Assembly (NCBI GenBank): GCA_039654915.1
Contig: CM077599.1
Location: 86,699,001-86,763,000, forward strand
Length of the DNA: 64,000 nt
From: Aquilaria yunnanensis
Taxonomy: Eukaryota > Streptophyta > Magnoliopsida > Malvales > Thymelaeaceae
Direction of reading: 5' to 3'
Part shown: positions 54,069-64,000 of the stretch, piece after piece
Layout of the letters: every line of letters starts with the position of its first letter
Position numbering within the stretch: the stretch's first letter is position 1
Program-made: the position numbers and the translations under genes
The notes under the pieces: generated by a model
Seen by the model: the letters and a program-made list of their open reading frames with translations, nothing else
Database searches by the model: none
Told to the model about the DNA's origin: nothing

Positions 54069-55956
54069 TTAAGAATTTTTCTCAAGAATTTTTCTCAAGG
54101 CCATTCTGTACAACATAACTCCTCCGCTCAACCTTAAGCGCAGAATTTTTTCAAGGCGTCTGAGTGCCAAGTGTTCTTCAATTCTACGCCTTCGGCGTCG
54201 CCAAGTTTTTACACGCCTTTTTCGTACTTCGTCGAGAACCAGATAGGGTCTTTCCCAGTTTGCGTGAAGTATGCCATGGGATGGCCTTCGGGGTGCGAAG
54301 TCGGCCTTTCGGAGAACGAGGTCTCCCTTCTTGATTTCTTTTGGCCTGGCCCGTAAGTTTACAGCCGAAGCCGCTCTTTGCTGAAAAGCTTTTCTTCTCA
54401 GCTCGGCTATTTCTCTGTGTTCGGCCACAAGATCGAGATTGGTTCTCAGGCCGAAGTCATTACCACCTTCATCAAATACTTGCACCGGTACTGAAGGTTG
54501 AACTACCTCTAGTGGGATAATGGCCTCTGTTCCGAAGACGAGTGAGAAAGGAGTCTCCCCTGTGGCTCTTCGGGGCGTCGTTCGGTAGCTCCATAATACA
54601 CTTTGGAGTTCTCCTGGCCATTTCCCTTTGGCTTCCCCTAGTCTCTTTTTCAGGCCATTTTTTATGGTTCTGTTCGATACTTCCACCTGCCCGTTGCTTT
54701 GGGGGTGAGCTACTAGGGCGAAGTGCATCTTTATTCCGAGGTTGCTGATGAATTCTTGGAATCCTTTGTCTGTGAACTGGGATCCATCATCAGCTACTAG
54801 TACCCTCGGTATGCCAAATCTGCATACGATGTTCTTCCATAGGAACTTCTGCACTTCTTTTGCCAAGATAGTTGTTAGTGGTTCTGCCTCTACGCACTTT
54901 GATAAATAGTCCACTGCTACAACGCAGAATTTCACACCTCCGGGTGCTATGGGGAATGGCCCAATAAGGTCTATACCCCAGACTGCGAAGGGCCAAGGAT
55001 ACTCTGCCGAAGTTACCATTTCCGAGGGTGTCCTCTGGATTTTCGTGTGTCTCTGGCAGCTACCACATTTCCGGGCGAACTGTCTTGCGTCCTTTCTCAG
55101 GGTAGGCCAGAAGTATCCTTGGCGGAGTATCACTGCTGCCAGGGCATCAGTTCCAATGTGTGAACCACACATGCCTTCGTGAACTTCTTCAAGGACCATT
55201 TCAGTATCCTTTTCATCCACACATCTTTGCAGCGGATTCACATATCCCTGCCGATATAACTCTTCACCAATCAGGAAGAATCTTGCGGAGCGTCTTAGCA
55301 GTCTTGCAGCATCGCCGGGGTCTTCGGGGAGCAAATTCTCTGCGAGGTATCTTTTTATTGGGTCTTTCCATCCTGTTCCCGAGGTCGTCATGCTCAGCAC
55401 TGACATGCTCGGATGGTCTAGCACCTCGGTATATGTTTTCGACTTCGCCAAGCAATCTGCCTCAGTGTTATTCCGCCGAGGTACATTTTCGATCCGTACA
55501 GCATCAAACTCTTGGATGAGTTTTGCTACTAGCTCATGATATTTTGCCAAAATTGGGTCCTTCGCCCCATAATCTCCTGCCGTCTGCCGAACTACAAGCT
55601 GGGAATCGCTGTGAGCTTTTAAGTTTCTCACGCCAATCTTTCTGGCCAAGCGCAATCCCGCTATGAGGGCTTCATACTCAGCTACTTTGTTGGTGACGCC
55701 TTGAGCTTTTATGGCCTTCCGAGGCTCATACGTAATTTCTTGTTCGCCCAGCTCTATGCACCACTTGGAGAGCCTTCCCGAATGATCTACTCTCTTCATG
55801 ACATCCCGTAGCGGCAGACTACTTCGGACGATGATGGGGTGAGCCTGAAAGTATGGTCGCAGCCTTCTCCCTGCAAGCACCAAGGCGTATATAGCTTTTT
55901 GAAGCAGAGGGTACCTGACTTCGGCGCCATGCAGGGACTTGCTGACATAGCAGATC
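54069..55956 (-). pseudogene. pol: E5 pol, C-terminal part (RNase H-integrase), cut by E6
   Basis: 604 codons are open on -. They cover the end of RT/RNase H (AGRRLRPYFQAHPIIVRSS), the second RNase H and the integrase (GIDLIG, ADDGSQF, GQVEVSN). An in-frame deletion near 55697 joins KAIKAQ to VTNKVAEYEAL and removes about 66 residues with the first catalytic aspartate (HVDGAS) of the second RNase H. The integrase asparagine of ADNGSQF is changed to D. The upstream pol is interrupted by E6 at 55956. Confidence 0.9.
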
Positions 55957-58811
55957 TGTTACCCACTCCGGGGTAGTACAGTTATGGTGCCAAAATTGTG
56001 CATTTAGATTCCCAGGATTGGTAATGTTCTGTAGGCCATCAGAACACTACCCTTAGTGTACATACCCAAGTGGCCCTCTTAGGCACTATGTAAATACATG
56101 CATATTGGTCCAACCATCACACACATATTCACATTTCATGCACACCATGGCTGCAAAGAAGGAAAACACTAGCACAAGTCTTAATCCTGGCTACCACACA
56201 TTAGGCAATCTTATTAAATTCTAGTGGCCAGCTACTGCACCTGTAACTTCCACTAATAAACTGTATCATTCTAGCCACATAGCCCCCTGTTTTCTTTGCT
56301 CCATTATCAAGTAGAGACTTAGAGCGAACGAAGGAATTTTGTTTTACATCAATAGCCCACCTATGGACCAAGTTATGGATTTTTTAAGTTGGTTACGAAA
56401 TTCTGACCAAATGAACAGTAACTCAGCCAACTTTGCAACATCATATCTTTGGCTACAGGGCTCTGAATCCAGAAATTCCAAATCCAAGTTAACCCTCTAT
56501 ATGTCCTCTAGGTGTGGTCAAAATTTCATACCAAGTTTCATTCTACACATGGAGATATTAAACTTTATGTCCAGAGTCGAAATTCTGGCAACTTTTGGAC
56601 CATTTTGCCCATACAAAATTTCATAGGTATGTAAACACTTCATTGACAAGGGGAAATCCCTCCAAGGCTATCCCATATATGTCCAATACACAAAGGAAAT
56701 AAATTCCCTTGCATTTAACAACTTTATGTGGCCAAAACAGAATTTACAAGTAAGCAGCCCATTATTCACACTTAGGCAGCTTTGCGCCACATCACTTACA
56801 TAGCCAAAACATTACTCAAATGTTCACATACTTGTCTCATTTTTCATACACTACATGTACATGCATACATGCACTACAATATGTTCTTAACTCAGCTAAA
56901 TACGCACCCTAAGTTACAGGAGTGCCTGAAATGCAATGGACTCCATAAATAGGATGCTGGACAGCTGCTGCACAACACAGTAAGTACCACCATTAAAATT
57001 ACCAAATGTGCTCCTAAAATCACCAAAATTTCCAGATCATAACTAGACACATGGACGTTCATGTACCTGAAATTTCAGATCAAAACTCAAACCAAAAAGG
57101 TTAGTTTGAAGGTGATCATTCTGCTGGACCTGAAATGACAGAATTGAGGGGAGTAAGTTTCATTGAGAAACTTAGTAAGGGTAGCACTTGGTTTCTTAAG
57201 GTAATGTGATCCTCATTAAAACCTGCATCCAAAGACACTAAAACACAAAAACCACAATGCATATATACAAGATATAGCAACCAAATGCAGCAGCCATTCA
57301 CAACAAACAAACACATGAAATGCAGCAACAACAATAACCATAGGTTAGTCCATAATCATTCAATTAAAACAAGAATATATCACTTTAGAAACACTATGGC
57401 AGCCCTCCTCAAGCTTTCGCTTGGCCTTAGGAGAATTTTAACAGTAGTTAGTACTAACTTTGGGCTCTAGAAACCCTTCTTTCTTACTGCCATCTTTAGC
57501 ATGGTAACACTAAGGCCGAAACCTTGCCATGCTTCTTTTCCATTAACCCATACTTGGTTCCTAGAGCTTTTTGCTCTCTTCCAAGCATGGTCTTAGCTTC
57601 ATGGATGTTTGGAAATACAGTAAACAATCCAGGAAACTGTAGAAAACTCTTATTTCGCTGCCATCTTTGTACACTTGACAGTAGGTCACAAAACCTTCAA
57701 TAAGTGCACTCCCCTCACTAAGCTTGGTTCATCAAGCTCATGGCTCTCTTCCAAGCTTAGCCCTTGCTCCATGGTTGCTTGAAAATTACATAAAACAGTC
57801 CATGAGAGCAAGAGAACCCTTACCTTGAGTGTATGCTGAAATTGGAGCTTGATCCTAGGTGCACCCAAGTTTTAGCACCACATAGCTTCCAATTGCCCTT
57901 TCTTGCTTTCTTTTGCCTTCAATTTTTAATCTTGGAGGTATGGTGGCTATGGAAGAAGTGTGGGGGTGGAGAAGCTACGTTTTTTCTGCTGGAAGAAACC
58001 AAATGTGGGAGATAGATACAAAGATAACCACTTATAAAGACTTTAGTGCACAAAACACACTTAATAGCCTTAGTTAAGCTTTATGTCATTTTCCTTGCTA
58101 CAAGACCATGGTTTCTTAGTCTTCATTTCTTGGCCCACATTTGACTTTCTTGCCATGCTTTGGCCAGCCATCCCTTGAGTGGGATAAGTGATTTGGCCAC
58201 TTGAATGGCCTTAAATGAGCTTAAGGGCACAAAAAACACTTAACAAGCTTAACCTTGCTTTATGTCATTTTCCTTCCCATTAATTATGGTCTCTTTGTCT
58301 TAAACTCATTGGTACACATGTGCCCACCAATGTTGACTAATTATCAAGCATTGGCTGCCTCCCCCATAGTGGGAAAACTCCAAATTGCTCCATTTGACTT
58401 AAGTCAAAAACGTACACATCATAAGGCTTACACTAGGACACTTAGGTCCTTTATGCCTTTTTGTGTTTTCTTTGTCTTTAGTTGTCTTCCATGAGCAATT
58501 TGGTCCTCCAATAGCACTTTCATACCATTCATATTCCTCTCATAACTCTCCAAATCTTTTTCTTGAGAGTTTTACAATTGAGTACCCGAGTTTCCAAAAT
58601 CTTACAAAAAAGTCCATAGGTTGCTTGACAAACAAGCAATCCTTAAGACTTTTCTTGGGGACCAAGTTGCCAACTTGGAACACTTTTGAGGAGATGTTGA
58701 TTATGCCTTTTACCCCTCACACTTCAATCACTATGGTGAGAATTACACAATATAATGGTTTTTAGCCATTATGACATACTTGTAATTCTCCCATTTTATG
58801 AGGTGGTAACA
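55957..58811 (-). repeat. E6 3' LTR (2855 bp)
   Basis: TGTTACCCACTCC... to ...GGTGGTAACA on +. In element sense it starts TGTTACCACC and ends GGGTAACA. A polypurine tract (AAGGGGGGGGAGGAT on -) abuts it at 58812-58826. Positions 55969-57425 reappear at 62544-64000 with a constant offset of 6575 and no difference that I could see. No gene inside; a leader with AAGGTAAG-type sequence lies near 57820 on -. Confidence 0.92.
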
Positions 58812-58823
58812 ATCCTCCCCCCC

Positions 58824-59537
58824 TTAAAAATTTTGGTCCTCCAAAATAGCCCTTAGCTTCGGGTATTCTTCAGGATACCTTTCCATAAGGTCTTTTTCAA
58901 TTTCCCAGGTTGCTTCTCTTTCAGAGTGGTGTGACCACTGAACTTTAACCATGGGAATAAGTTTGTTTCTTAACCTTCTGGTATCCTTGGCTAAGATAGC
59001 TATAGGTTTCTCTTCATATGTCAAGTTGGGTTCCAACTGTATGTCTTCCACTACAATAGCATGCTTTGTGTCCAATAGACACTTTTTAAGCATACTGATG
59101 TGAAAAACATTATGAACACTTGACATGCTTGGCAATAGAGCTAACCTGTATGCTACCTTGCCAACTCTGTCCAAGATCTCATAAGGACCTATGTATCTTG
59201 TAGCTAACTTGGTCTTTTAGGCACATAGATTCGGTCCTTGAGGTACAGTAATCCTTGCTTGTAGGCATAGGATTAATAGAAGGAACCTTTTTCCTCTCCA
59301 GAAATCCTTTTCACACTTCTCAGTCCACTCAAATCTTTGACCCTTCTTGGTCAGATGAGTAAGAACTGAGGCAATCATGGAAAAGTCTGATATACATCTC
59401 CTGTAGTATACAGCTAATCCTAGGAAACTTCTGATTTTCTTCAGAGTCCCTAGTCTTTCCCACTCTTGCACTGCCTTGACCTTTTCAGGGTCTGCCTTAA
59501 GGCCTTGTGCATCTATGATGTGTCCTAGGAAAGACAC
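58824..59537 (-). pseudogene. pol: E6 pol, 3' part: RT thumb, RNase H/integrase remnants, chromodomain
   Basis: 59537-59350 encodes the RT end (FLGHIIDAQGLKADPEKVKA, RSFLGLAVYYRR). The RNase H that should follow FEWTEKCEKDF is missing. A short piece of the integrase start (GLLYLKDRIYVPK) survives near 59220-59260 in another frame. The next homologous residues are TKLATRYIGPYEIL (about 59170-59220), so the whole DDE core is gone. 59174-58824 ends in a chromodomain-like segment (VKVQWSHHSEREATWEIE), which in this lineage directs integration to heterochromatin marks. Confidence 0.82.
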
Positions 59538-59585
59538 TTCCTTTATCCAAAATTCACACTTGGATCACTTGGCATAAAGCTGATG

Positions 59586-60497
59586 CTACAACAGAGTCTT
59601 TAAGACAATCTTCAGATGATGTTCATGTTCATTTTCATCCTTGGAATACACTAGGATGTCATCAATGAACACAACCACAAATTTGTCCAGATGTGGTCTG
59701 AACACCCTGTTCATCAAGTCCATGAAAGCAGCTGGGGCATTAGTCAAACCAAATGGCATGACTACGTACTCATAATGCCCATATCTGGTCCTGAATGCAG
59801 TCTTAGGAATGTCCTCTTCTTTTACTCTTAACTGGAAGTATCCAGAACTCAAATCCATATTGGAGAAGATTTTAGCTCCTTTGAGTTGATCAAACAGATC
59901 CTCAATCTTAGGGAGTGGATACTTGTTCTTGATAGTCACTGCATTAAGCTTCCTGTAGTCAATGTATAGTCTCAAAGATCCATCTTTCTTTTTCACAAAG
60001 AGAACAGGAGCTTCCCATGGTGAAACACTTGGCCTTATGAACCCTTTTCCAAGAAGTTCATCAAGTTGTTTCTTGAGCTCATTCATCTCTGTGATTGGCA
60101 TTCCATAAGGAGGTATGGATATTGGACTAACTTTTGGTTGCAGCTTGATTTCAAATTCAATCTCCCTTAGTGGAGGAATACCTGGCAGGTCTTTAGGAAA
60201 GACTAATGGAAAGTCTCTCACTATAGGTATTCTGTCCACTTCTTTATCATAGTGCAATTCATTCAATGCATAACAGTAATCATGCTCAGAAATCACAGGT
60301 ATCTCATCTAGTACCTCTAGCTCCATGTCATGCATTTCATACACTAATTCCTTATAATTCACTAATGCATGCACTTCACCATCAGGCAATGTGATTTCCA
60401 TCTTAGTACAATCAATTCTTATACTATGCATAGCAAGCCAATTCATACCCAGCACTAAATCATATTTAGGAATATCCAACACTAGCAGATTAGTCAT
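59586..60497 (-). pseudogene. pol: E6 protease end and reverse transcriptase
   Basis: 303 open codons run from the protease tail ([16 protein letters not shown]) through RT. Motifs are [65 protein letters not shown] and [13 protein letters not shown] (FIDD catalytic box). This places E6 among chromoviruses rather than Tat. The frame is broken at both ends. Confidence 0.88.
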
Positions 60498-61438
60498 ATC
60501 CTTAGTCTTTCATACTACCAGCTCATAATCCTTAGCTAGGTCATTAGTGAAAGACATTGACTACCTGCTGTTTTCACTAAGGATATCCTAGTCATGATTT
60601 TCATAGGCAATTTCATGGCTTCAATAAATTTCCTAGCCACTATAGACACAGATGCACTAGTATCAAACGGAACACTAATAGACATACCATTAAGGTAGAT
60701 GTAACCTCTTAGTGCTCCTCCCTGCTCTGATGTCTCTGGCCTCTGCACTTGGAAGACTCTGCCAGCTTTTTGCACTGGAGGCTGAGGCACTGGAGGAACT
60801 GGCCTCTGCTGTCCCTCCCTAGGTGCTCCCCCTCTAGGTCCTGCCCCAATAGGCCTGACTGGACCTTGGTCTTTTGGCCTCCTTTGAGCCTGTGGGCAGT
60901 CTTTGATCCAATGATCCATGAATCCACATCTTAGACACGCTTGGGTGTCAAAATAGCAAGGTTTCTTTCCATGAAACTTCTTGCATTTAGGGCACCTTAG
61001 GCCAAGGAACTTCCCCTTAACCTTGCCCTTACCACCAAGATGGGAACTCTTGGCAATTCCCTTGTCATGTGGTGGCTCCTTTTGATTGCCTCCTGCTTGA
61101 CTACTTTCCCCTGGTCGACTGGGAAAGTACTTAGTCTCATACTCTTCTTGCTTTACTAATAGAGCTTGCTGCACTGCTTCATAATATGTAACTGCTCCAA
61201 AAGGTCTAACAACCTTTCTAATGTTTGACTTTAGGCCTCTGACAAATCTTTTGGCCTTCAACTCCTTCAATCCATGACACTGAGGAGCATACCTCACCAA
61301 CTGATTGAATTTGTGCTCATACTCTAGGACACTAAGGTCGTCCTGCCTTAGAGCATCAAATTCAGCTTGCTTCATATCCTTGATGGCATCACTGATGTAC
61401 TGTTCCTGGAACAGCTGTGTGAACTCTGGCCAGCTCAT
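60498..61438 (-). pseudogene. gag: E6 gag (C-terminal two thirds) and start of protease
   Basis: 300 open codons from 61438: Gag core (FTQLFQEQYISDAIKD, EYEHKFNQLVRYAP), then a CX2CX4HX4C knuckle (CLRCGFMDHWIKDC), then the protease site, where PFDTSAS replaces the usual DTGAS/DSGAS. The glycine change and a stop soon after argue against function. Confidence 0.85.
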
Positions 61439-62155
61439 CTCAATATCTCTTCCTGGCCTTCTGCCATTTTAGAAAGCATACCTATCTCTGGTATTTCTCC
61501 ACCACATCTCTGCACTGCTTACCAGATTGTAGGTAGCTAGTGACACTCTCTTAGTGGAGCTGAGTGGCATCCTCTCAAACATTTTTTCAATGAAGATTAA
61601 CCACTCCAACAATCTGACCTCATCTAGGCCTTATAGATCCTCTGATCTATGTCTCCTGGATATTTGAGAGTCCTCTTTATGGTGATGCTCACCATGATCT
61701 CTCTGCCTTCTCCTGGATCTTCTCTTATGGCCTTCCTCAATCTCATTCCTAGTGGAGGAATGGTCATAGACAGAGGGATTGGTCCTGGATACCTGACCAA
61801 TCTCAGACCTTAGTCTTCTTCCTCTTCAATAGTTTCATCATTTGTGTCTTTTAAGCTTCCAGAAGGAACATATTCAAATGTGTTCCTAGTATCCTCTTCT
61901 GGTTGTTGTTGTGCATCCCGAACTGGTTCTGCTAGAGCTACTTAAACTCCTTCCTTTTGTGCTTGAATAAGCCTTACTAAGTTCTCATTGATTAGAGCTA
62001 AGTTTCTCTGAAGCTCTAAACAAACCTGAGGCACTTCAGGGTTTGGTACCCTTTGTTGCCCTTGATTCCCTCTATTCTGTCCTTTTTTTTTTTTTTTTTT
62101 GCCCAAAATCAGTAGGAGGCCTTCGGGGTGGTTCCCCTCTCCTTGTGGCAACCAT
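61439..62155 (-). pseudogene. gag: E6 gag N-terminal region, frame-broken
   Basis: The ATG at 62155 begins MVATRRGEPPRR and then crosses a homopolymer of about 20 T on + (62082-62101), where the frame changes. Open pieces then stop near 61942, and stops continue to about 61440. An Asp/Ser/Arg-rich stretch lies near 61640-61760. Confidence 0.65.
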
Positions 62156-62311
62156 GTTTACTTCTTGCATTGATGATTCACCATAGAGCACATATAAAGA
62201 TCATAGGCATTTTAATGGTACTTGACACTAGCAGCTGACCAAACTGAGTTCATGTATGTAGATGCATGCAATGCAACTATATGCTATGTACATGTGTAAA
62301 CCATGCTCTGA

Positions 62312-62327
62312 CCATGCTCTGATACCA
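62312..62327 (-). other. E6 primer-binding site
   Basis: On - TGGTATCAGAGCATGG, the classic complement of the plant initiator tRNA-Met 3' end, five bases from the LTR edge at 62333. A ten-base piece (CCATGCTCTG) is duplicated just inside (62301-62310). Confidence 0.93.
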
Positions 62328-62332
62328 ACTTC

Positions 62333-64000
62333 TGTTACCCACTCCGGGGTAGTACAGTTATGGTGCCAAAATTGTGCATTTAGATTCCCAGGATTGGTAA
62401 TGTTCTGTAGGCCATCAGAACACTACCCTTAGTGTACATACCCAAGTGGCCCTCTTAGGCACTATGTAAATACATGCATATTGGTCCAACCATCACACAC
62501 ATATTCACATTTCATGCACACCATGATCTCTCTGCCTTCTCCTCGGGGTAGTACAGTTATGGTGCCAAAATTGTGCATTTAGATTCCCAGGATTGGTAAT
62601 GTTCTGTAGGCCATCAGAACACTACCCTTAGTGTACATACCCAAGTGGCCCTCTTAGGCACTATGTAAATACATGCATATTGGTCCAACCATCACACACA
62701 TATTCACATTTCATGCACACCATGGCTGCAAAGAAGGAAAACACTAGCACAAGTCTTAATCCTGGCTACCACACATTAGGCAATCTTATTAAATTCTAGT
62801 GGCCAGCTACTGCACCTGTAACTTCCACTAATAAACTGTATCATTCTAGCCACATAGCCCCCTGTTTTCTTTGCTCCATTATCAAGTAGAGACTTAGAGC
62901 GAACGAAGGAATTTTGTTTTACATCAATAGCCCACCTATGGACCAAGTTATGGATTTTTTAAGTTGGTTACGAAATTCTGACCAAATGAACAGTAACTCA
63001 GCCAACTTTGCAACATCATATCTTTGGCTACAGGGCTCTGAATCCAGAAATTCCAAATCCAAGTTAACCCTCTATATGTCCTCTAGGTGTGGTCAAAATT
63101 TCATACCAAGTTTCATTCTACACATGGAGATATTAAACTTTATGTCCAGAGTCGAAATTCTGGCAACTTTTGGACCATTTTGCCCATACAAAATTTCATA
63201 GGTATGTAAACACTTCATTGACAAGGGGAAATCCCTCCAAGGCTATCCCATATATGTCCAATACACAAAGGAAATAAATTCCCTTGCATTTAACAACTTT
63301 ATGTGGCCAAAACAGAATTTACAAGTAAGCAGCCCATTATTCACACTTAGGCAGCTTTGCGCCACATCACTTACATAGCCAAAACATTACTCAAATGTTC
63401 ACATACTTGTCTCATTTTTCATACACTACATGTACATGCATACATGCACTACAATATGTTCTTAACTCAGCTAAATACGCACCCTAAGTTACAGGAGTGC
63501 CTGAAATGCAATGGACTCCATAAATAGGATGCTGGACAGCTGCTGCACAACACAGTAAGTACCACCATTAAAATTACCAAATGTGCTCCTAAAATCACCA
63601 AAATTTCCAGATCATAACTAGACACATGGACGTTCATGTACCTGAAATTTCAGATCAAAACTCAAACCAAAAAGGTTAGTTTGAAGGTGATCATTCTGCT
63701 GGACCTGAAATGACAGAATTGAGGGGAGTAAGTTTCATTGAGAAACTTAGTAAGGGTAGCACTTGGTTTCTTAAGGTAATGTGATCCTCATTAAAACCTG
63801 CATCCAAAGACACTAAAACACAAAAACCACAATGCATATATACAAGATATAGCAACCAAATGCAGCAGCCATTCACAACAAACAAACACATGAAATGCAG
63901 CAACAACAATAACCATAGGTTAGTCCATAATCATTCAATTAAAACAAGAATATATCACTTTAGAAACACTATGGCAGCCCTCCTCAAGCTTTCGCTTGGC
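62333..64000 (-). repeat. E6 5' LTR, with an internal 193-bp duplication and a gag insert; runs off-window
   Basis: 62333-62525 is the LTR edge. 62526-62543 is an 18-base piece identical to gag 61697-61714. From 62544 the LTR restarts at its 13th base and continues to the window end. About 1.4 kb more should lie outside. Confidence 0.9.

Larger units (their letters stand above)
27145..55956 (-). mobile_element. E5: Tat retrotransposon in E7, carrying E3 and cut by E6 (right end off-window)
   Basis: On + it starts with its 3' LTR (27145-28022), then antisense gene copy C (28822-31230), is interrupted by E3 (31231-53455), and resumes at 53456/53461 with the last two bases of the antisense stop codon, hairpin array and pol. 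It is cut by E6 at 55956 within RT/RNase H. The expected target duplication is CCATC (27140-27144). The remaining pol, gag and 5' LTR must lie to the right of the window. Confidence 0.92.
55957..64000 (-). mobile_element. E6: chromodomain Ty3/gypsy (Tekay/Del-like) in E5, right end off-window
   Basis: 3' LTR 55957-58811 and 5' LTR from 62333 rightward. Primer site complementary to initiator tRNA-Met (62312-62327). Gag with CCHC knuckle, RT with FIDD, and a C-terminal chromodomain. The internal region is only about 3.5 kb because most of the RNase H and the integrase core are missing. The visible parts of the two LTRs look identical, so insertion is recent. The expected target duplication is AGATC (55952-55956). 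Confidence 0.92.

Noticed and set aside
56339..56626. A 95-codon open frame repeated at 62914-63201
   Set aside because: It lies inside the E6 LTR and is duplicated only because the LTRs are identical; composition is non-coding.

Overview
The window is plant nuclear heterochromatin made almost entirely of nested LTR retrotransposons. No host gene, rRNA or tRNA gene was recognised. A flowering plant is indicated by Tat-lineage Ty3/gypsy polyproteins with the extra (archaeal-like) RNase H domain, a chromodomain gypsy element with an initiator-Met tRNA primer site, short GT-AG introns, and CpG-depleting decay. I cannot name the species.

Left block (1-20843): element E1 (Tat, + strand, 5' end off-window) is split by a complete element E2 (5753-16896, - strand, target duplication AAAGG). 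Between the blocks (20844-27144) lie AT-rich unassigned sequence, a possible MITE, and an old Tat-like relic E7. E7 has a decayed primer site, gag and a protease gene, and the protease gene is interrupted by a solo LTR (25875-26754).

Right block: E5 (Tat, - strand, from 27145, duplication CCATC expected) sits in E7. E3 (31231-53455, duplication CCCTT) sits at the last codon of an E5 gene. E4 (42079-53229, duplication CTTCA) sits inside the 5' LTR of E3. E6 (from 55957, a chromodomain gypsy element) sits in the pol gene of E5 and runs off the right edge.

The five Tat elements E1-E5 share one architecture, read in gag-pol sense where present: 5' LTR, primer site, gag-PR-RT-RNaseH-aRNH-IN, an array of short hairpin repeats, then an oppositely oriented second gene, roughly 80-bp tandem repeats in four of the five, a polypurine tract and the 3' LTR. 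Complete E2, E3 (less E4) and E4 are each about 11.1 kb. The antisense gene encodes a protein of about 710-730 residues. It has a domain of the kind catalogued as 'putative gypsy type transposon', a basic linker, and a C-terminal coiled coil. In all five copies it is divided by three small GT-AG introns at identical places and preceded by its own TATA box. The two genes are convergent. All five antisense genes and all gag-pol genes carry at least one lesion. E4 is closest to intact: one 1788-codon frame with a single late stop.
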